DNA from: an uncultured Bacteroidales bacterium
GTDB taxonomy: Bacteria > Bacteroidota > Bacteroidia > Bacteroidales > Muribaculaceae
DNA length: 64,000 bases
Direction: 5' to 3'
Assembly (NCBI GenBank): GCA_902776435.1
Contig: CACYQB010000017.1
Coordinates: 1-64,000 of the forward strand
Shown here: in pieces, positions 55,359 through 64,000 of the stretch
How positions within the stretch are numbered: position 1 is the stretch's first letter
Layout of the letters: each line of letters begins with the position of its first letter
The notes under the pieces: generated by a model
What the model saw: the letters and a program-made list of their open reading frames with translations, nothing else
Databases searched by the model: none
Told to the model about the DNA's origin: nothing
Position numbers and translations under genes: made by a program

Positions 55359-56840
55359 TTACTTGGCGATGAAGTAGTACTCGCCCAGGATGTCGTTGAA
55401 GATAACGTCATAGGTGCCAGCCTCAACAGGAATGTTGGGACCGTTCTGCTCACCAATGCCCAAGGGGAAGGTGCCAGCACCCCAGTTGATGTCCCAGCTA
55501 CCGTTGGCAGCGAACTTCAATTCGGTGGCATCATAGGTAGCACCCTTGATGATCCAGTCATGGTTCTCGTGGGTGGTACTCATGGCGTTCATCAGGTTAC
55601 TACCGGGATCCCAGCCCTGATAACCGCCAGGCATACCGATCATGTCGTAAACACTGACTGTGCCAGCATACTTCATGATAGTCAGTGCATCGGCCTCCAT
55701 GTCGTAGGTAATCTCGTAATAACCGTCCTCGGGAACAGTGATATCACTGCTGCCGCCATCGTTCTTCACGAGGACGCCATCCTTCTGGCCCCACTGCTCG
55801 TCCCAGCTACCGGGAATGTGGATGAGCTTGAAGCCCTGTCCAGCGGGGAAGTAGCCCACGTAGGTGTTGATGGAATAGTTATCGGTCTTGGGGTACATGG
55901 GAATCAGAGCGATACCCACGTTGCCTGCCTCGTTGCCCCACGAACCGTTACCGATGCAGCTACCAACAAGGTACCACAGGTCGGGCTCACCAAGGTCGAT
56001 GAGAGGCTCGATGGTGAACGTGCGGTTGAACATATCGAAGGTCAAGCGATACTTGTCGGCCTCGATGTCGGCGGGAATCTTAAAGGCGAAAGCAATCACA
56101 TCGTTGGCACCTTCAACAAAAGTACCGCTCATCTCATTCTCGCCATTGACGGGATAACCGATGAAGTCTCCGCTCCAGAAGTTGTCAACACCCAGATCCA
56201 TCGTCTCTTGAGAGTAAATCTTGAACCAGTTGTCAGTGCGTGCGCCATTCGCGTCATAGACAGCAGGAACAACAACGCTGAAGACGGGGTTAGCATAGAC
56301 ATCACCACCGCCGTTGCTGAGCTGGTAAGAGGCGTCACATGCGGTCCAATCATTAGAAGTACCGATGTAATAATAAGCGCTAGAAATCGTGGGAGCATCG
56401 GGAATAACCCTAACATTGAACTCGTCGCTGACGATTGCCACTGCCGTTACGTCATTGTTCATGATACACTTCACCTGAGCAGTGAGGGTACGCACTACGG
56501 GTTCCTGGCCGTAGAGTATAACAACGTACTGCTCAAGATCCTTGGCATCCATCGTACCATCGGGTTCCAAGGGGAATTCCTCGCCGTTCAGAGTGATGGT
56601 ATATTCGGGAACATAGGTGGGGTCGCTCGAAGTGGCAGCATTGATCTCGCATACCTGCACCGTCTCGATGTCGTCGGAGAGCGCACCGAAATCAATCACA
56701 TCGACAGGAGTAATCGTGCCGTTACCGAAGGTCACCTTCTCGCCCTGAGTATTGCTCTGGGGTGTTGTCCAGTCCTTGAAATCCTCGGTACAGCTTGCCA
56801 GCAACATGGTCATTGCGGCAATATATAAAAACTTCTTCAT
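55359..56840 (-). CDS. susF: SusF-like outer-membrane starch-binding lipoprotein
   Basis: A 493-aa surface lipoprotein with lipobox LLASC (Cys17). N-terminal Ig-like region (about 30-150) and then tandem starch-binding SusE/F modules: one with YYYIGTSNDWTACD, a second with LWYLVGSCIGNGSWGNEAGNVGIALIPMYP, a third with MIGMPGGYQGWDPGSNLMNA. Aromatic pairs in these modules bind amylose helices. It holds starch near SusC/D and has no enzymatic motif. Last gene of the susC-D-E-F operon, separated from susE by a strong hairpin. Confidence 0.88.
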   Translation of the reverse strand: MKKFLYIAAMTMLLASCTEDFKDWTTPQSNTQGEKVTFGNGTITPVDVIDFGALSDDIETVQVCEINAATSSDPTYVPEYTITLNGEEFPLEPDGTMDAKDLEQYVVILYGQEPVVRTLTAQVKCIMNNDVTAVAIVSDEFNVRVIPDAPTISSAYYYIGTSNDWTACDASYQLSNGGGDVYANPVFSVVVPAVYDANGARTDNWFKIYSQETMDLGVDNFWSGDFIGYPVNGENEMSGTFVEGANDVIAFAFKIPADIEADKYRLTFDMFNRTFTIEPLIDLGEPDLWYLVGSCIGNGSWGNEAGNVGIALIPMYPKTDNYSINTYVGYFPAGQGFKLIHIPGSWDEQWGQKDGVLVKNDGGSSDITVPEDGYYEITYDMEADALTIMKYAGTVSVYDMIGMPGGYQGWDPGSNLMNAMSTTHENHDWIIKGATYDATELKFAANGSWDINWGAGTFPLGIGEQNGPNIPVEAGTYDVIFNDILGEYYFIAK

Positions 56841-56863
56841 AATAACTATGTATCGATATTATA

Positions 56864-56908
56864 TCTGACGGGGTGGGCCGTCGCACGGGCCGCGGCCCAT
56901 CCGTCAGA
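56864..56908. other. Strong intercistronic hairpin between susE and susF
   Basis: Stem TCTGACGG/CCGTCAGA with an inner GGGCCG/CGGCCC stem. No U tract, so it is more likely an mRNA stability or attenuation element than a full terminator. Confidence 0.65.
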
Positions 56909-56919
56909 ACTGTTATTAA

Positions 56920-58140
56920 TTACTTAATAAGGATAAAGTTATAAGTGCCCAAAATGTCGTTGAAGAACACATTATAGGTACCAGCAGTAACGGGAATGTT
57001 ATTGCCATCTTGTTCACCCTTACCATAGGGGAAGTTATCTCCACCCCAGTTTACAGTCCAAGCGTTGTCGGCAGCAAACTTGAGTTCAGTGTCCTCGGTA
57101 ATCTCCATCTTGCCTACATACCAGTCATGGTTCTCGGTAACAGTAGTCACTGCATTCATGAGATTACTGTTGGTATCCCATCCCTGGTATGCGCCAGGCA
57201 TTGCGATCTGAGTATAAACAGGATATTCCTCGAGTTTCTCCCAAGACATCTCGTGAGTCTTAGTATTTATCTCAATTCTGTACCATCCTGCCTCGGTGAT
57301 AGATATATTACCGGGATCGTCACCGCCATCACGGTAAACCTGACCACCATTCTCATCACCGCCACACATGCCGTAATTCCAGTTGCCCAATCCGGCCTTA
57401 GCAATAATCTTGAACTGGGCACCCTCGGGGAAGAAGCCAGCATACTCAATGACACCTTGACCAGTAACCTTATCATACTCCATGCCGGGGATGGGATACA
57501 TCGGAGTCATTTGAGTACCGACAGCATCTTCGTTATTGGTCCAAGAACCATCGGCAATGCAGTTACCAGTGAGGTACCACAACTCGATAGGAGCATCAGC
57601 CAACTCGATGTAATAGGGAACAGCCCTCATCTTGAGCACGTTGGAATAAACAGTGCCATACTCGTTGAATGAAGCGTCCTGTACGGCAGACTTCACACGG
57701 ATATAGACGGGTACTTCGTTGGGGATGATAGAATCCTCGGTCCATCCATACAGACGAACCAAGGCTTTGTCAATGCTCTCAGTTGACACGTCAACCTTGC
57801 AAGTGGTGAAGGTCTCGTCCAACGTCACAAAGTCGGCAGCAGAATTGTCCTCCTGACTAGCATCGTACTCGTTAGTGTAGTTGCCATTCTTAGAAACCTG
57901 GATAGAATAGGTAGCAATTACGGGAGCATTAAAGGTGGTGTACACGGGCTGTGACCATGACATGGCGATAGTCTTGCTCTCCTCGAGGTCAATCAGTGCA
58001 TTAGCATCAAGGGTGAGCTCATTGAGTTTAAACTCAGTGGGCTGAATGAGCGTCGGGTTAGAGTCATTATCGTCACTGCACGATGTGAATGCCATAGTGC
58101 AGGCCACCAACATCATTGCATAGAAAAATATCTTTTTCAT
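56920..58140 (-). CDS. susE: SusE-like outer-membrane starch-binding lipoprotein
   Basis: A 406-aa surface lipoprotein with lipobox FTSC (Cys21). The SusE N-terminal domain (about 35-175; IAMSWSQPVYTTFNAPVIATYSIQVS) is followed by two starch-binding modules (LWYLTGNCIADGSWTNNEDAVGTQ; IAMPGAYQGWDTNSNLMNA). One module shorter than SusF, the usual SusE/SusF difference. Each module type has a close match in SusF, indicating duplication. Lies 25 bp after susD. Confidence 0.9.
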   Translation of the reverse strand: MKKIFFYAMMLVACTMAFTSCSDDNDSNPTLIQPTEFKLNELTLDANALIDLEESKTIAMSWSQPVYTTFNAPVIATYSIQVSKNGNYTNEYDASQEDNSAADFVTLDETFTTCKVDVSTESIDKALVRLYGWTEDSIIPNEVPVYIRVKSAVQDASFNEYGTVYSNVLKMRAVPYYIELADAPIELWYLTGNCIADGSWTNNEDAVGTQMTPMYPIPGMEYDKVTGQGVIEYAGFFPEGAQFKIIAKAGLGNWNYGMCGGDENGGQVYRDGGDDPGNISITEAGWYRIEINTKTHEMSWEKLEEYPVYTQIAMPGAYQGWDTNSNLMNAVTTVTENHDWYVGKMEITEDTELKFAADNAWTVNWGGDNFPYGKGEQDGNNIPVTAGTYNVFFNDILGTYNFILIK

Positions 58141-58165
58141 ATTACTGTATTCTTAAGTGAGTGGA

Positions 58166-59872
58166 TTAATAACCTGGGTTCTGAACGAGCTTGGGATTGG
58201 CATTCACGTCCTCGGCAGGAATAGCAAAAAGGTTGCGGAAAGCGGGAATCGGGGCACCATTCTGGGCACCGCCTTTCCACTCCCACAGATAAGCACCGCT
58301 CCTGTCACCACCAAAGTATCCGTAACGGATAAGGTCGGTGCGGCGGAAGCCCTCGTAATACAACTCGCGTGAACGCTCGTCAAGAATCTGATCCAGTGAG
58401 TACTGGCTTACAGTCCAAGTGTTGGCGCGGTTGCGCAGTGCATTGATGTAACCTGCGCCCTCGGGAGTCGTCTGACCACCGTTGAGGCGGGCATCAGCCT
58501 CGGCAGCGATGAGGTAAGCCTCGGCCGAACGCATCAGGAAGTAGTCGGCATCAACAAATTGCGTACTGTGGGAATTTGCTCCTGTCGAATACGTATTGCG
58601 GTACTTACCAACAGCATAACCCGAGGTGTACTCACTGGGATTGTCCACATTGGCGGTGCGGCCCTTGCCGTAGAACAAAGCACGGTCATCGCCAGCAGCC
58701 TCGACCATTTGCTGGATATTCACACTGGGCACAGTACCACCAGGGAAGAATTTCTGAAGCAGTTGGAAACGTGCACGGTTACCAGCCCAGAACTCAGTGG
58801 TGCCATAAGCATAGCTGCGAATCAGAACGGTGTCAATGCCATCGTCGGGAACGTTATCCACGGTACCAGTGGGCAACCAGCCCTCATCACCGTTACCAAG
58901 GTCATAGAGGCTCTCATCCATGTCGCTCTTCCAGGTCGAAGCCATCAGGAACAGGGTAGTACCCCAGCTGGTGGTCTTCAAGCCATCTTGCAACAGGGGA
59001 AGGATTGCTTCCTGGGAAGCACCATTCTCGCCGTTGTCACCCATAAAGAGCATCTGGTAAGCGCTCCACTGGTCGGTGCCGTTGGTCCAGAGCTTGTGGG
59101 GACCATCGATGACCATCTTGGCATACTTCAGCGCGTCGGACCAACGGGCAGTGCCGGTATAGACCTCAGCGTTCAAGTACATACGGGCCAGCAACAGATT
59201 GGCAGCATCCTGGTCGGCGCGGCCATAACCATTGTCAGAACTCTTGCGAGCTGCGGGGGTCATCATATCATCCTTCACGGCCAGCAATTCCTCCTCAATC
59301 CACTTGAACAGGTCAGCACGCTGAATCTGCTCGGGGAGCAAGGTCATGAGGATTGTGGTGGCAAAAGGCACATTTCCGTAGCAATCCATCAAGTGATAGT
59401 AGTACAGGCAGCGCAAGAAGCGCACCTCGGCCTCTCGCGTCTTGTCAACGCCAGAGAACAACTCGAGATAGTGGTTGCAATAGGAAATACTCGAGTAGAG
59501 GCGGTTATAGAAACCCTCCAGCATGGGATGGGATGCATCCCACTGGTTATAGTTAAAACCGGGAATACCAGGGTCACCCCAAGCACAGATGGCCTCGTCT
59601 GTAGTCAACTCGTTGGCATTCCAAAGCTGGCGAACGAAACCTGTGGTACCGCCATCCAGACGGTCGATGTCGCAATCACCATTGGCACCAGTGTTACCTG
59701 CAAGGGCCATAGTGGCATAGCACTTGGTGAACAGAGCAACCTCGTTGGCCTCCATAGTAGTACTCGGGTCGATCGGAGTAACATCCAGGTCATTGACACA
59801 AGAACTCAATCCTGTAGCGAGCAGGCAGGTTGCGCCAAGCATTATCTTTTTGAAAAAACTTAAGTTCATCAT
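58166..59872 (-). CDS. susD: SusD-family starch-binding lipoprotein
   Basis: A 568-aa outer-membrane lipoprotein with lipobox LSSC (Cys25), the lid partner of the SusC porin. RagB/SusD tetratricopeptide core: EVRFLRCLYYYHLMDCYGNVPFA, ADQDAANLLLARMYLNAEVYTG, and the C-terminal ILDERSRELYYEGFRRTDLIRYGYFGG. The start may be the first or second ATG (59872 or 59869). Encoded 35 bp after susC. Confidence 0.95.
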   Translation of the reverse strand: MMNLSFFKKIMLGATCLLATGLSSCVNDLDVTPIDPSTTMEANEVALFTKCYATMALAGNTGANGDCDIDRLDGGTTGFVRQLWNANELTTDEAICAWGDPGIPGFNYNQWDASHPMLEGFYNRLYSSISYCNHYLELFSGVDKTREAEVRFLRCLYYYHLMDCYGNVPFATTILMTLLPEQIQRADLFKWIEEELLAVKDDMMTPAARKSSDNGYGRADQDAANLLLARMYLNAEVYTGTARWSDALKYAKMVIDGPHKLWTNGTDQWSAYQMLFMGDNGENGASQEAILPLLQDGLKTTSWGTTLFLMASTWKSDMDESLYDLGNGDEGWLPTGTVDNVPDDGIDTVLIRSYAYGTTEFWAGNRARFQLLQKFFPGGTVPSVNIQQMVEAAGDDRALFYGKGRTANVDNPSEYTSGYAVGKYRNTYSTGANSHSTQFVDADYFLMRSAEAYLIAAEADARLNGGQTTPEGAGYINALRNRANTWTVSQYSLDQILDERSRELYYEGFRRTDLIRYGYFGGDRSGAYLWEWKGGAQNGAPIPAFRNLFAIPAEDVNANPKLVQNPGY

Positions 59873-59907
59873 ATCTAAGAATATTGAAGTTCTATTGTCA
59901 TTAGTTA

Positions 59908-62889
59908 TCAGAAATTCAGGTTCAGACCGAGCTGAACTGTGAAGGGACGGGGATAAATGCCACCGTCAATACCACCGAAGACCTCAGGATCAAGGCCATC
60001 ATACTTGGTGATGGTGAACACGTTGGTAGCACTTACATAAACGCGGCCGTTCATACCCTGCCAGTTACCCCTGTGCAGGAGGTTGGCGAAGCTGTAACCC
60101 AGCGTGATGTTGTCACACTTGAGGAACGAAGCGTTGCGCACGAAGTAGTCGCTGACCACCTTGTCATAGGTCGTCCAACCGTTAGCAACAGCCTGGGGAA
60201 TCACGTTCTGGAGATAGCCGAATGAACTGTCATAACGCTTAGCGACGTTAGAGTAACCAGCGCCTCTATCCCAGTAAACATAGTTGTCGAAATTAGCACG
60301 CAGGTTGAAACCGAGGTCCCAATTCCTGTACTGGAGACGTGAGCTCAAGCCAGCAGTGTAAGGAGCTGCCGGGCTCTTGTAGAAATAGAGGTCGTCCTCC
60401 GAAATCTGGCCATCGGAGTTACGGTCAACAAAGACACCCTCCAGGGGTCGGCCGTCCTCGCCATAGACCTGCTGATAGACATAGAACGAGCTTGCAGGGT
60501 GACCAACAGCATGGGCCTGTACGGTGTTACCGGTACCAGCCGAGATACCACCCGTTCTAACGAGTGCTGACTCACCTGTCAACTCAGTGATCTTGTTCTT
60601 GTTATAGGTAAAGTTACCGGTGAGCTCCCACTGCCAGTCCTCGGTCGAGATGGGACGAACGGTAATCGAAGCCTCAAAACCGCGGTTCTCCAGTGAACCG
60701 ATATTCTGGGGCACCTGGTTGCGGAAGTTAGAACCTGCCGATACAGTAGCGGTATTGATCAGGTCGGTGGTCTTGCGGTAATAGTAATCGAAACTACCGC
60801 TCAAGCGGTTGTGGAAGAACATGAAATCAAGACCGGCATTGTAGGTCGTAGTGGTCTCCCACTTCAAATCCAAGTTGTAGGCATCGGGACGATAGAGGAG
60901 ACCTTCGTCGTTCAGGCCCACGAGAGGATAACGACCGTCGGAGTTGTTGGTGTTCACATTATAACTTGCAAAGTAGTTGTAGTTACCGATACCATCCTGC
61001 TGACCGGTCTTACCCCAACCCAGACGGAGCTTGAGTTCATCCATCCAGCCGAGGTCCTTCAAGAAGGATTCCTCGCTGATCTTCCAACCTAATGCTACCG
61101 AGGGGAATGTTGCCCAGTGCTGTTTGAAGCGGCTCGAACCGTCGCGACGAACAGTGAAGGTCAACAGATAGCGGTCCCAACCGATATAGTTGGCACGGCC
61201 ATAGAACGATACCAGGTAGTTCTCCTGCTTCCACTCGCCAATGCTGGGCTTATAGGACTTGCCTGCGGCGGGAGTACCATCGTCCAGTGTGGTCTCGTTA
61301 GTGGCAGGATACCAGCCAGTGTAGGAAGAGTTGCCCCAGTATTTATTGTGGCTCCACTCATAACCGCCCATGATGTCGAAGTGCTGGGTCTCGGTGAAGT
61401 CCTTGAAGTACTGAGCATAGGCTGAATAGGTCAAGTTGTACTTGTTCTCCTTGGTGAAGCCGTCATTGCTATAGTAGAAGTTTGTCGGGCCCCAGGGAGC
61501 GTAGTAGGTGTTCTGCTTACCGTTGCTCCAGTCACCGCTGAGGTTCATGTGCAAGCGCAGGTCCTCAAAGCCATGGATCTGATAGTCCACCTCGACATTA
61601 CCCATGTAGTCGTAGGAGTTGGCGCGGTCGTCCTTCTCGTTGAGCAGAGCGACAGGGTTCTTGGCCGTGTTACGGTTGGGAACCAGCGGGAAATTGGGAT
61701 CACCCAGATCACCCTTGTCGGTCCAAGTGAAGTAGCCACCGAATTTATCAAAGCCATCAGCCATAATGGGCTGGGTGGGATCCATGCGAACAGACTCGCC
61801 GATGGCGTCGCCATTGGCATAACGGTTCTTGGCGTACATGAATTTACCATTGATGTTGAAATTCAGATGGTCGTTCAGGAACGAGGGGTTCAATGTGGCG
61901 CTGACAGTGGCACGCTGGAAGTTGGAGGTTTTCAAGACACCATCCTGATAGGTATAACCAGCGCTCACGCGATAAGGCATATTGGCCAAGCCACCCGAAA
62001 CGGTCACGTTGTGGTCGGTAGTCATGGCATTGCGGTAAATCTCCTTCTGCCAGTCGGTGTTGGCGTTGCCAAGCAACTTAGCGGCATCGCTTTCCTCACC
62101 ATAATAGTTGTAGATGAAGTTGCGGTACTCGTCGGCATTGAGCACACCGAGCGTCTTCTTAACAGTCGAGAAGCCGACGCTACCATTGTAGCTCACGCGC
62201 GGAGCCTGACCCTTGCGACCCTTCTTGGTGGTGATGATAATGACACCGTTAGAACCACGGCTACCATAGATGGCGGTGGCCGAAGCGTCCTTCAAGACGG
62301 TGAAACTCTCGATGTCGGCAGGATTGACCATAGACAAGGGGTTAGCAACACCCTTAACACCCTGGCGGTCCAACGCCAGACCATCGATCACGATGAGGGG
62401 GTCGTTGGATGCGTTCAGTGACGAACCACCACGGATACGGATGGTTGGAGCGCCACCTGGCACACCGTCGCCGCTGGTCACGTTCACACCGGCAATCTTA
62501 CCCTGGATCATGTCCTGGGCGTTAACAACCAGACCGTGGTTCTTCTCATCGGGCTTGAGAGAAGCGACCGAACCAGTCAAGTCTTTTTTCTTAACGACAC
62601 CATAACCGATGACCACCAGATTTTGCAGCATCTGAGTGCTCTCGGCCAGGGTGATAACTAAGTCACTGGCTGCCGTCACCTCATGGGTGTCGTAGCCGAT
62701 AGACGAAATCTGGAGCTTGGCGCCCTGAGGCACACCTTCGAGGGTGAACAGACCGTCAAAGTCGGTCACTGTACCCTGCTGGGTGCCAACGACACGAACA
62801 CTCGCGCCGATGACAGGCTCGCCGGTAGCATCCTTCACAATGCCATTCACAGTAATCTGTGCATAGGCTCTGATGTTTACCTGCTTCAT
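59908..62889 (-). CDS. susC: SusC-family TonB-dependent transporter, apparently lacking a signal peptide core
   Basis: A 993-aa outer-membrane transporter for starch oligosaccharides. A carboxypeptidase-D-like N-terminal domain (VNGIVKDATGEPVIGASV...GTVTDFDG), plug (about 95-230; VIGYGVVKKKDLTGSVASL, RIRGGSSLNASNDPLIVIDG, ATAIYGSRGSNGVIIITTKKG) and a 22-strand barrel ending PFTVQLGLNLNF. The N-terminus is MKQVNIRAYAQITVNG: it keeps an AYA-Q cleavage-like site but has no hydrophobic stretch, and the upstream in-frame codons up to a TAA offer none. Either the signal core has been deleted or translation and export are unusual. First gene of the sus operon, divergent from lacI. Confidence 0.94.
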   Translation of the reverse strand: MKQVNIRAYAQITVNGIVKDATGEPVIGASVRVVGTQQGTVTDFDGLFTLEGVPQGAKLQISSIGYDTHEVTAASDLVITLAESTQMLQNLVVIGYGVVKKKDLTGSVASLKPDEKNHGLVVNAQDMIQGKIAGVNVTSGDGVPGGAPTIRIRGGSSLNASNDPLIVIDGLALDRQGVKGVANPLSMVNPADIESFTVLKDASATAIYGSRGSNGVIIITTKKGRKGQAPRVSYNGSVGFSTVKKTLGVLNADEYRNFIYNYYGEESDAAKLLGNANTDWQKEIYRNAMTTDHNVTVSGGLANMPYRVSAGYTYQDGVLKTSNFQRATVSATLNPSFLNDHLNFNINGKFMYAKNRYANGDAIGESVRMDPTQPIMADGFDKFGGYFTWTDKGDLGDPNFPLVPNRNTAKNPVALLNEKDDRANSYDYMGNVEVDYQIHGFEDLRLHMNLSGDWSNGKQNTYYAPWGPTNFYYSNDGFTKENKYNLTYSAYAQYFKDFTETQHFDIMGGYEWSHNKYWGNSSYTGWYPATNETTLDDGTPAAGKSYKPSIGEWKQENYLVSFYGRANYIGWDRYLLTFTVRRDGSSRFKQHWATFPSVALGWKISEESFLKDLGWMDELKLRLGWGKTGQQDGIGNYNYFASYNVNTNNSDGRYPLVGLNDEGLLYRPDAYNLDLKWETTTTYNAGLDFMFFHNRLSGSFDYYYRKTTDLINTATVSAGSNFRNQVPQNIGSLENRGFEASITVRPISTEDWQWELTGNFTYNKNKITELTGESALVRTGGISAGTGNTVQAHAVGHPASSFYVYQQVYGEDGRPLEGVFVDRNSDGQISEDDLYFYKSPAAPYTAGLSSRLQYRNWDLGFNLRANFDNYVYWDRGAGYSNVAKRYDSSFGYLQNVIPQAVANGWTTYDKVVSDYFVRNASFLKCDNITLGYSFANLLHRGNWQGMNGRVYVSATNVFTITKYDGLDPEVFGGIDGGIYPRPFTVQLGLNLNF

Positions 62890-63017
62890 TTTTAAATTTT
62901 TAAAGTTAATATTATGTTGGTAATCAATAATTTAGATTCAACACTTTAATTATTTGCACAGCACGGTTACGTTGCTGGCTGATTCTAAATGGCCGTTTTA
63001 AGGCGATTAAAACATGG

Positions 63018-63025
63018 CAAAAATA
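63018..63025 (-). promoter_or_regulatory. -7 box of the susC operon
   Basis: TATTTTTG on the minus strand, about 130 bp before the susC ATG; no -33 TTTG at the expected place. The LacI-type operator begins 54 bp upstream. Confidence 0.6.
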
Positions 63026-63079
63026 GGTCTTTTCAAATGATTTTTCTTTTTTATAATGTTAAATTTTTCACTAAATAAA

Positions 63080-63093
63080 TGCAATCGTTTGCG
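63080..63093. promoter_or_regulatory. Shared LacI-type operator between susC and lacI
   Basis: TGCAATCGTTTGCG. For susC it lies 54 bp upstream of the -7 box; for lacI it covers the -33 TTTG (63088-63091). This would allow activation one way and autorepression the other. Confidence 0.75.
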
Positions 63094-63119
63094 TTATCCA
63101 ATTATTCGTTGTATCTTCG
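63088..63119 (+). promoter_or_regulatory. Promoter of the lacI-family gene
   Basis: -33 TTTG (63088-63091) inside the operator, 20-nt spacer, -7 TATCTTCG (63112-63119). Confidence 0.65.
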
Positions 63120-63179
63120 CACCTGAATCTTGAGAGTTCTCATGTTTTCGTAGTATTAACCAACTCATGTAAGAAAAAG

Positions 63180-64000
63180 ATGAACGAGAATAGACATCTG
63201 ACGATGAAAGATATAGCCCGCGAGTTGGGCGTATCGGTAGCTACCGTCTCTAGAGCATTGAGTGATAGCCCAAGTATCTCGCGCGAGCGCCGCCTGGCTA
63301 TCCAGCAGTATGCCCGTGAACACAACTATTTTCCTAATATCATCGCCGAGCAACTGCGCCACAGCCGCCGCAATCCCTCCCACGCCATCGGTGTAATCGT
63401 GCCCGAACTGGTTCACTATTATTTCTCGTCAATCCTCGACGGCATCGAGGGCGAGGCCTCGGCCCGCGGCTACCAGATCATGGTGGCCAAGAGCAACGAG
63501 AGCTATGAGCGGGAAGTACAGATTTGTGAGGCAATGCTCAAGAACAAGGTGTGCGGCATCATCGTTTCTCAAGCCAAGGATACCGAGCAGTATGACCACT
63601 TTAAGCACTTGGAAGCCGCCGGGGTGCCTCTGGTGTTCTTTGACCGCATCTGCCCTGCGCTGAATGCCAGCCGCGTGGTTGTTGATGACTACATGGGTAC
63701 GCTCAATGCCGTTTCCTATCTGATTTCAACAGGTTGCAAGCGTGTCGCCTTCTATGGTGCGCCCATGAACATGATGATAGCCAAGAACCGGTACAATGGT
63801 TACCGCGACGCCTTGTACAAGAACGGGCTGGAAGTGGACGAGTCGCTGGTACGCATCTGTGACAACCGCGCCGATGCCGAGCGTATCACGCCTGCCATGA
63901 TGCGCATGGAGAACAGGCCCGATGCCTTCTTCGCCGTCAACGACGAGACGGCCATCGGCATCTTGACAGTGGTCAAGCGATTAGGGTTCTCGATTCCTGA
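63180..64000 (+). CDS. LacI-family transcriptional regulator (3' end outside window)
   Basis: At least 273 residues. N-terminal helix-turn-helix MKDIARELGVSVATVSRALSDSPSIS (about 9-34, with the hinge-helix segment after it), then the periplasmic-binding-protein-like effector domain (IGVIVPELVHYYFSSILDGIEGEA, GIIVSQAKDT, VFFDRICP, VVVDDYMGT, DAFFAVNDETAIGIL). The first ATG (63180) is used; the ATG at residue 9 is possible. It is divergent from susC and shares an operator with it. Likely the starch regulon controller, in place of the membrane-bound SusR used by B. thetaiotaomicron. The end of the effector domain is cut by the window edge. Confidence 0.95.
   Translation, partial: MNENRHLTMKDIARELGVSVATVSRALSDSPSISRERRLAIQQYAREHNYFPNIIAEQLRHSRRNPSHAIGVIVPELVHYYFSSILDGIEGEASARGYQIMVAKSNESYEREVQICEAMLKNKVCGIIVSQAKDTEQYDHFKHLEAAGVPLVFFDRICPALNASRVVVDDYMGTLNAVSYLISTGCKRVAFYGAPMNMMIAKNRYNGYRDALYKNGLEVDESLVRICDNRADAERITPAMMRMENRPDAFFAVNDETAIGILTVVKRLGFSIP

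Noticed and set aside
55251-56828. Long open frame antisense to susF
   Set aside because: The SusF frame has a lipobox and starch-binding modules; the antisense frame shows nothing recognisable.

Overview
The window is a chromosomal segment of a member of the order Bacteroidales, most likely a gut or rumen commensal of the Prevotella/Muribaculaceae type; I cannot name the genus. The reasons are promoters of the Bacteroidetes form (TTTG, about 20 bp, TAnnTTTG), a type IX secretion (T9SS/gliding) operon, a complete SusC/D/E/F starch-uptake operon, BspA-like leucine-rich-repeat proteins and a T9SS-type C-terminal sorting domain. No phage, conjugative element, CRISPR array or IS transposase was seen.

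Layout. 1-1.6 kb: 5' part of tuf preceded by tRNA-Thr, Gly, Tyr and Thr, all leftward from one promoter. 2-4 kb: hpf, a XerC-type recombinase and rpsU. 4-11.3 kb: leftward T9SS core operon (PorT-like, PorP/SprF, GldK, L, M, N). 11.4-28.1 kb: extracellular polysaccharide locus (acyltransferase, Wzx flippase, Wza export lipoprotein, Wzc-type kinase, O-antigen-ligase-type polymerase, five glycosyltransferases, a beta-helix protein, a dockerin-CotH protein and a radical SAM protein). 28-29.2 kb: ychF. 29.5-35.5 kb: sugar transporter, malQ, pullulanase. 35.6-46 kb: cohesin-like/dockerin proteins around a structured RNA candidate, a four-helix-bundle gene with 9-bp repeats, ddl and murF. 46-51.7 kb: GT2, a SusA-like GH13, methyltransferase, polysaccharide deacetylase and GT87. 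51.7-55.2 kb: dockerin-bearing GH53 galactanase and GH13 amylase. 55.4-62.9 kb: susC-D-E-F, leftward. 63.2 kb to the end: a truncated divergent LacI-family regulator.

How the genes fit together. Starch would be bound and imported by SusC/D/E/F, cut by several GH13 enzymes and a type I pullulanase, and processed by the transporter and MalQ. Three near-identical palindromes (TGCAATCGKTTGCA type) lie 54-56 bp upstream of the -7 box of the susC, amylase-galactanase and transporter-malQ-pulA promoters. One of them also overlaps the -33 box of lacI. This suggests the LacI-family protein activates the regulon and represses itself.

The most unusual system is a set of seven genes with type I dockerin repeats, four of which also carry cohesin-like domains. 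Two are enzymes (GH13 amylase, GH53 galactanase), one is a CotH-kinase protein, two are small cohesin-dockerin proteins, and two are BspA-LRR proteins with cohesin-like and dockerin modules. The largest (1187 aa) ends in a T9SS sorting domain. Together they suggest a surface-displayed, amylosome-like assembly in a T9SS bacterium.
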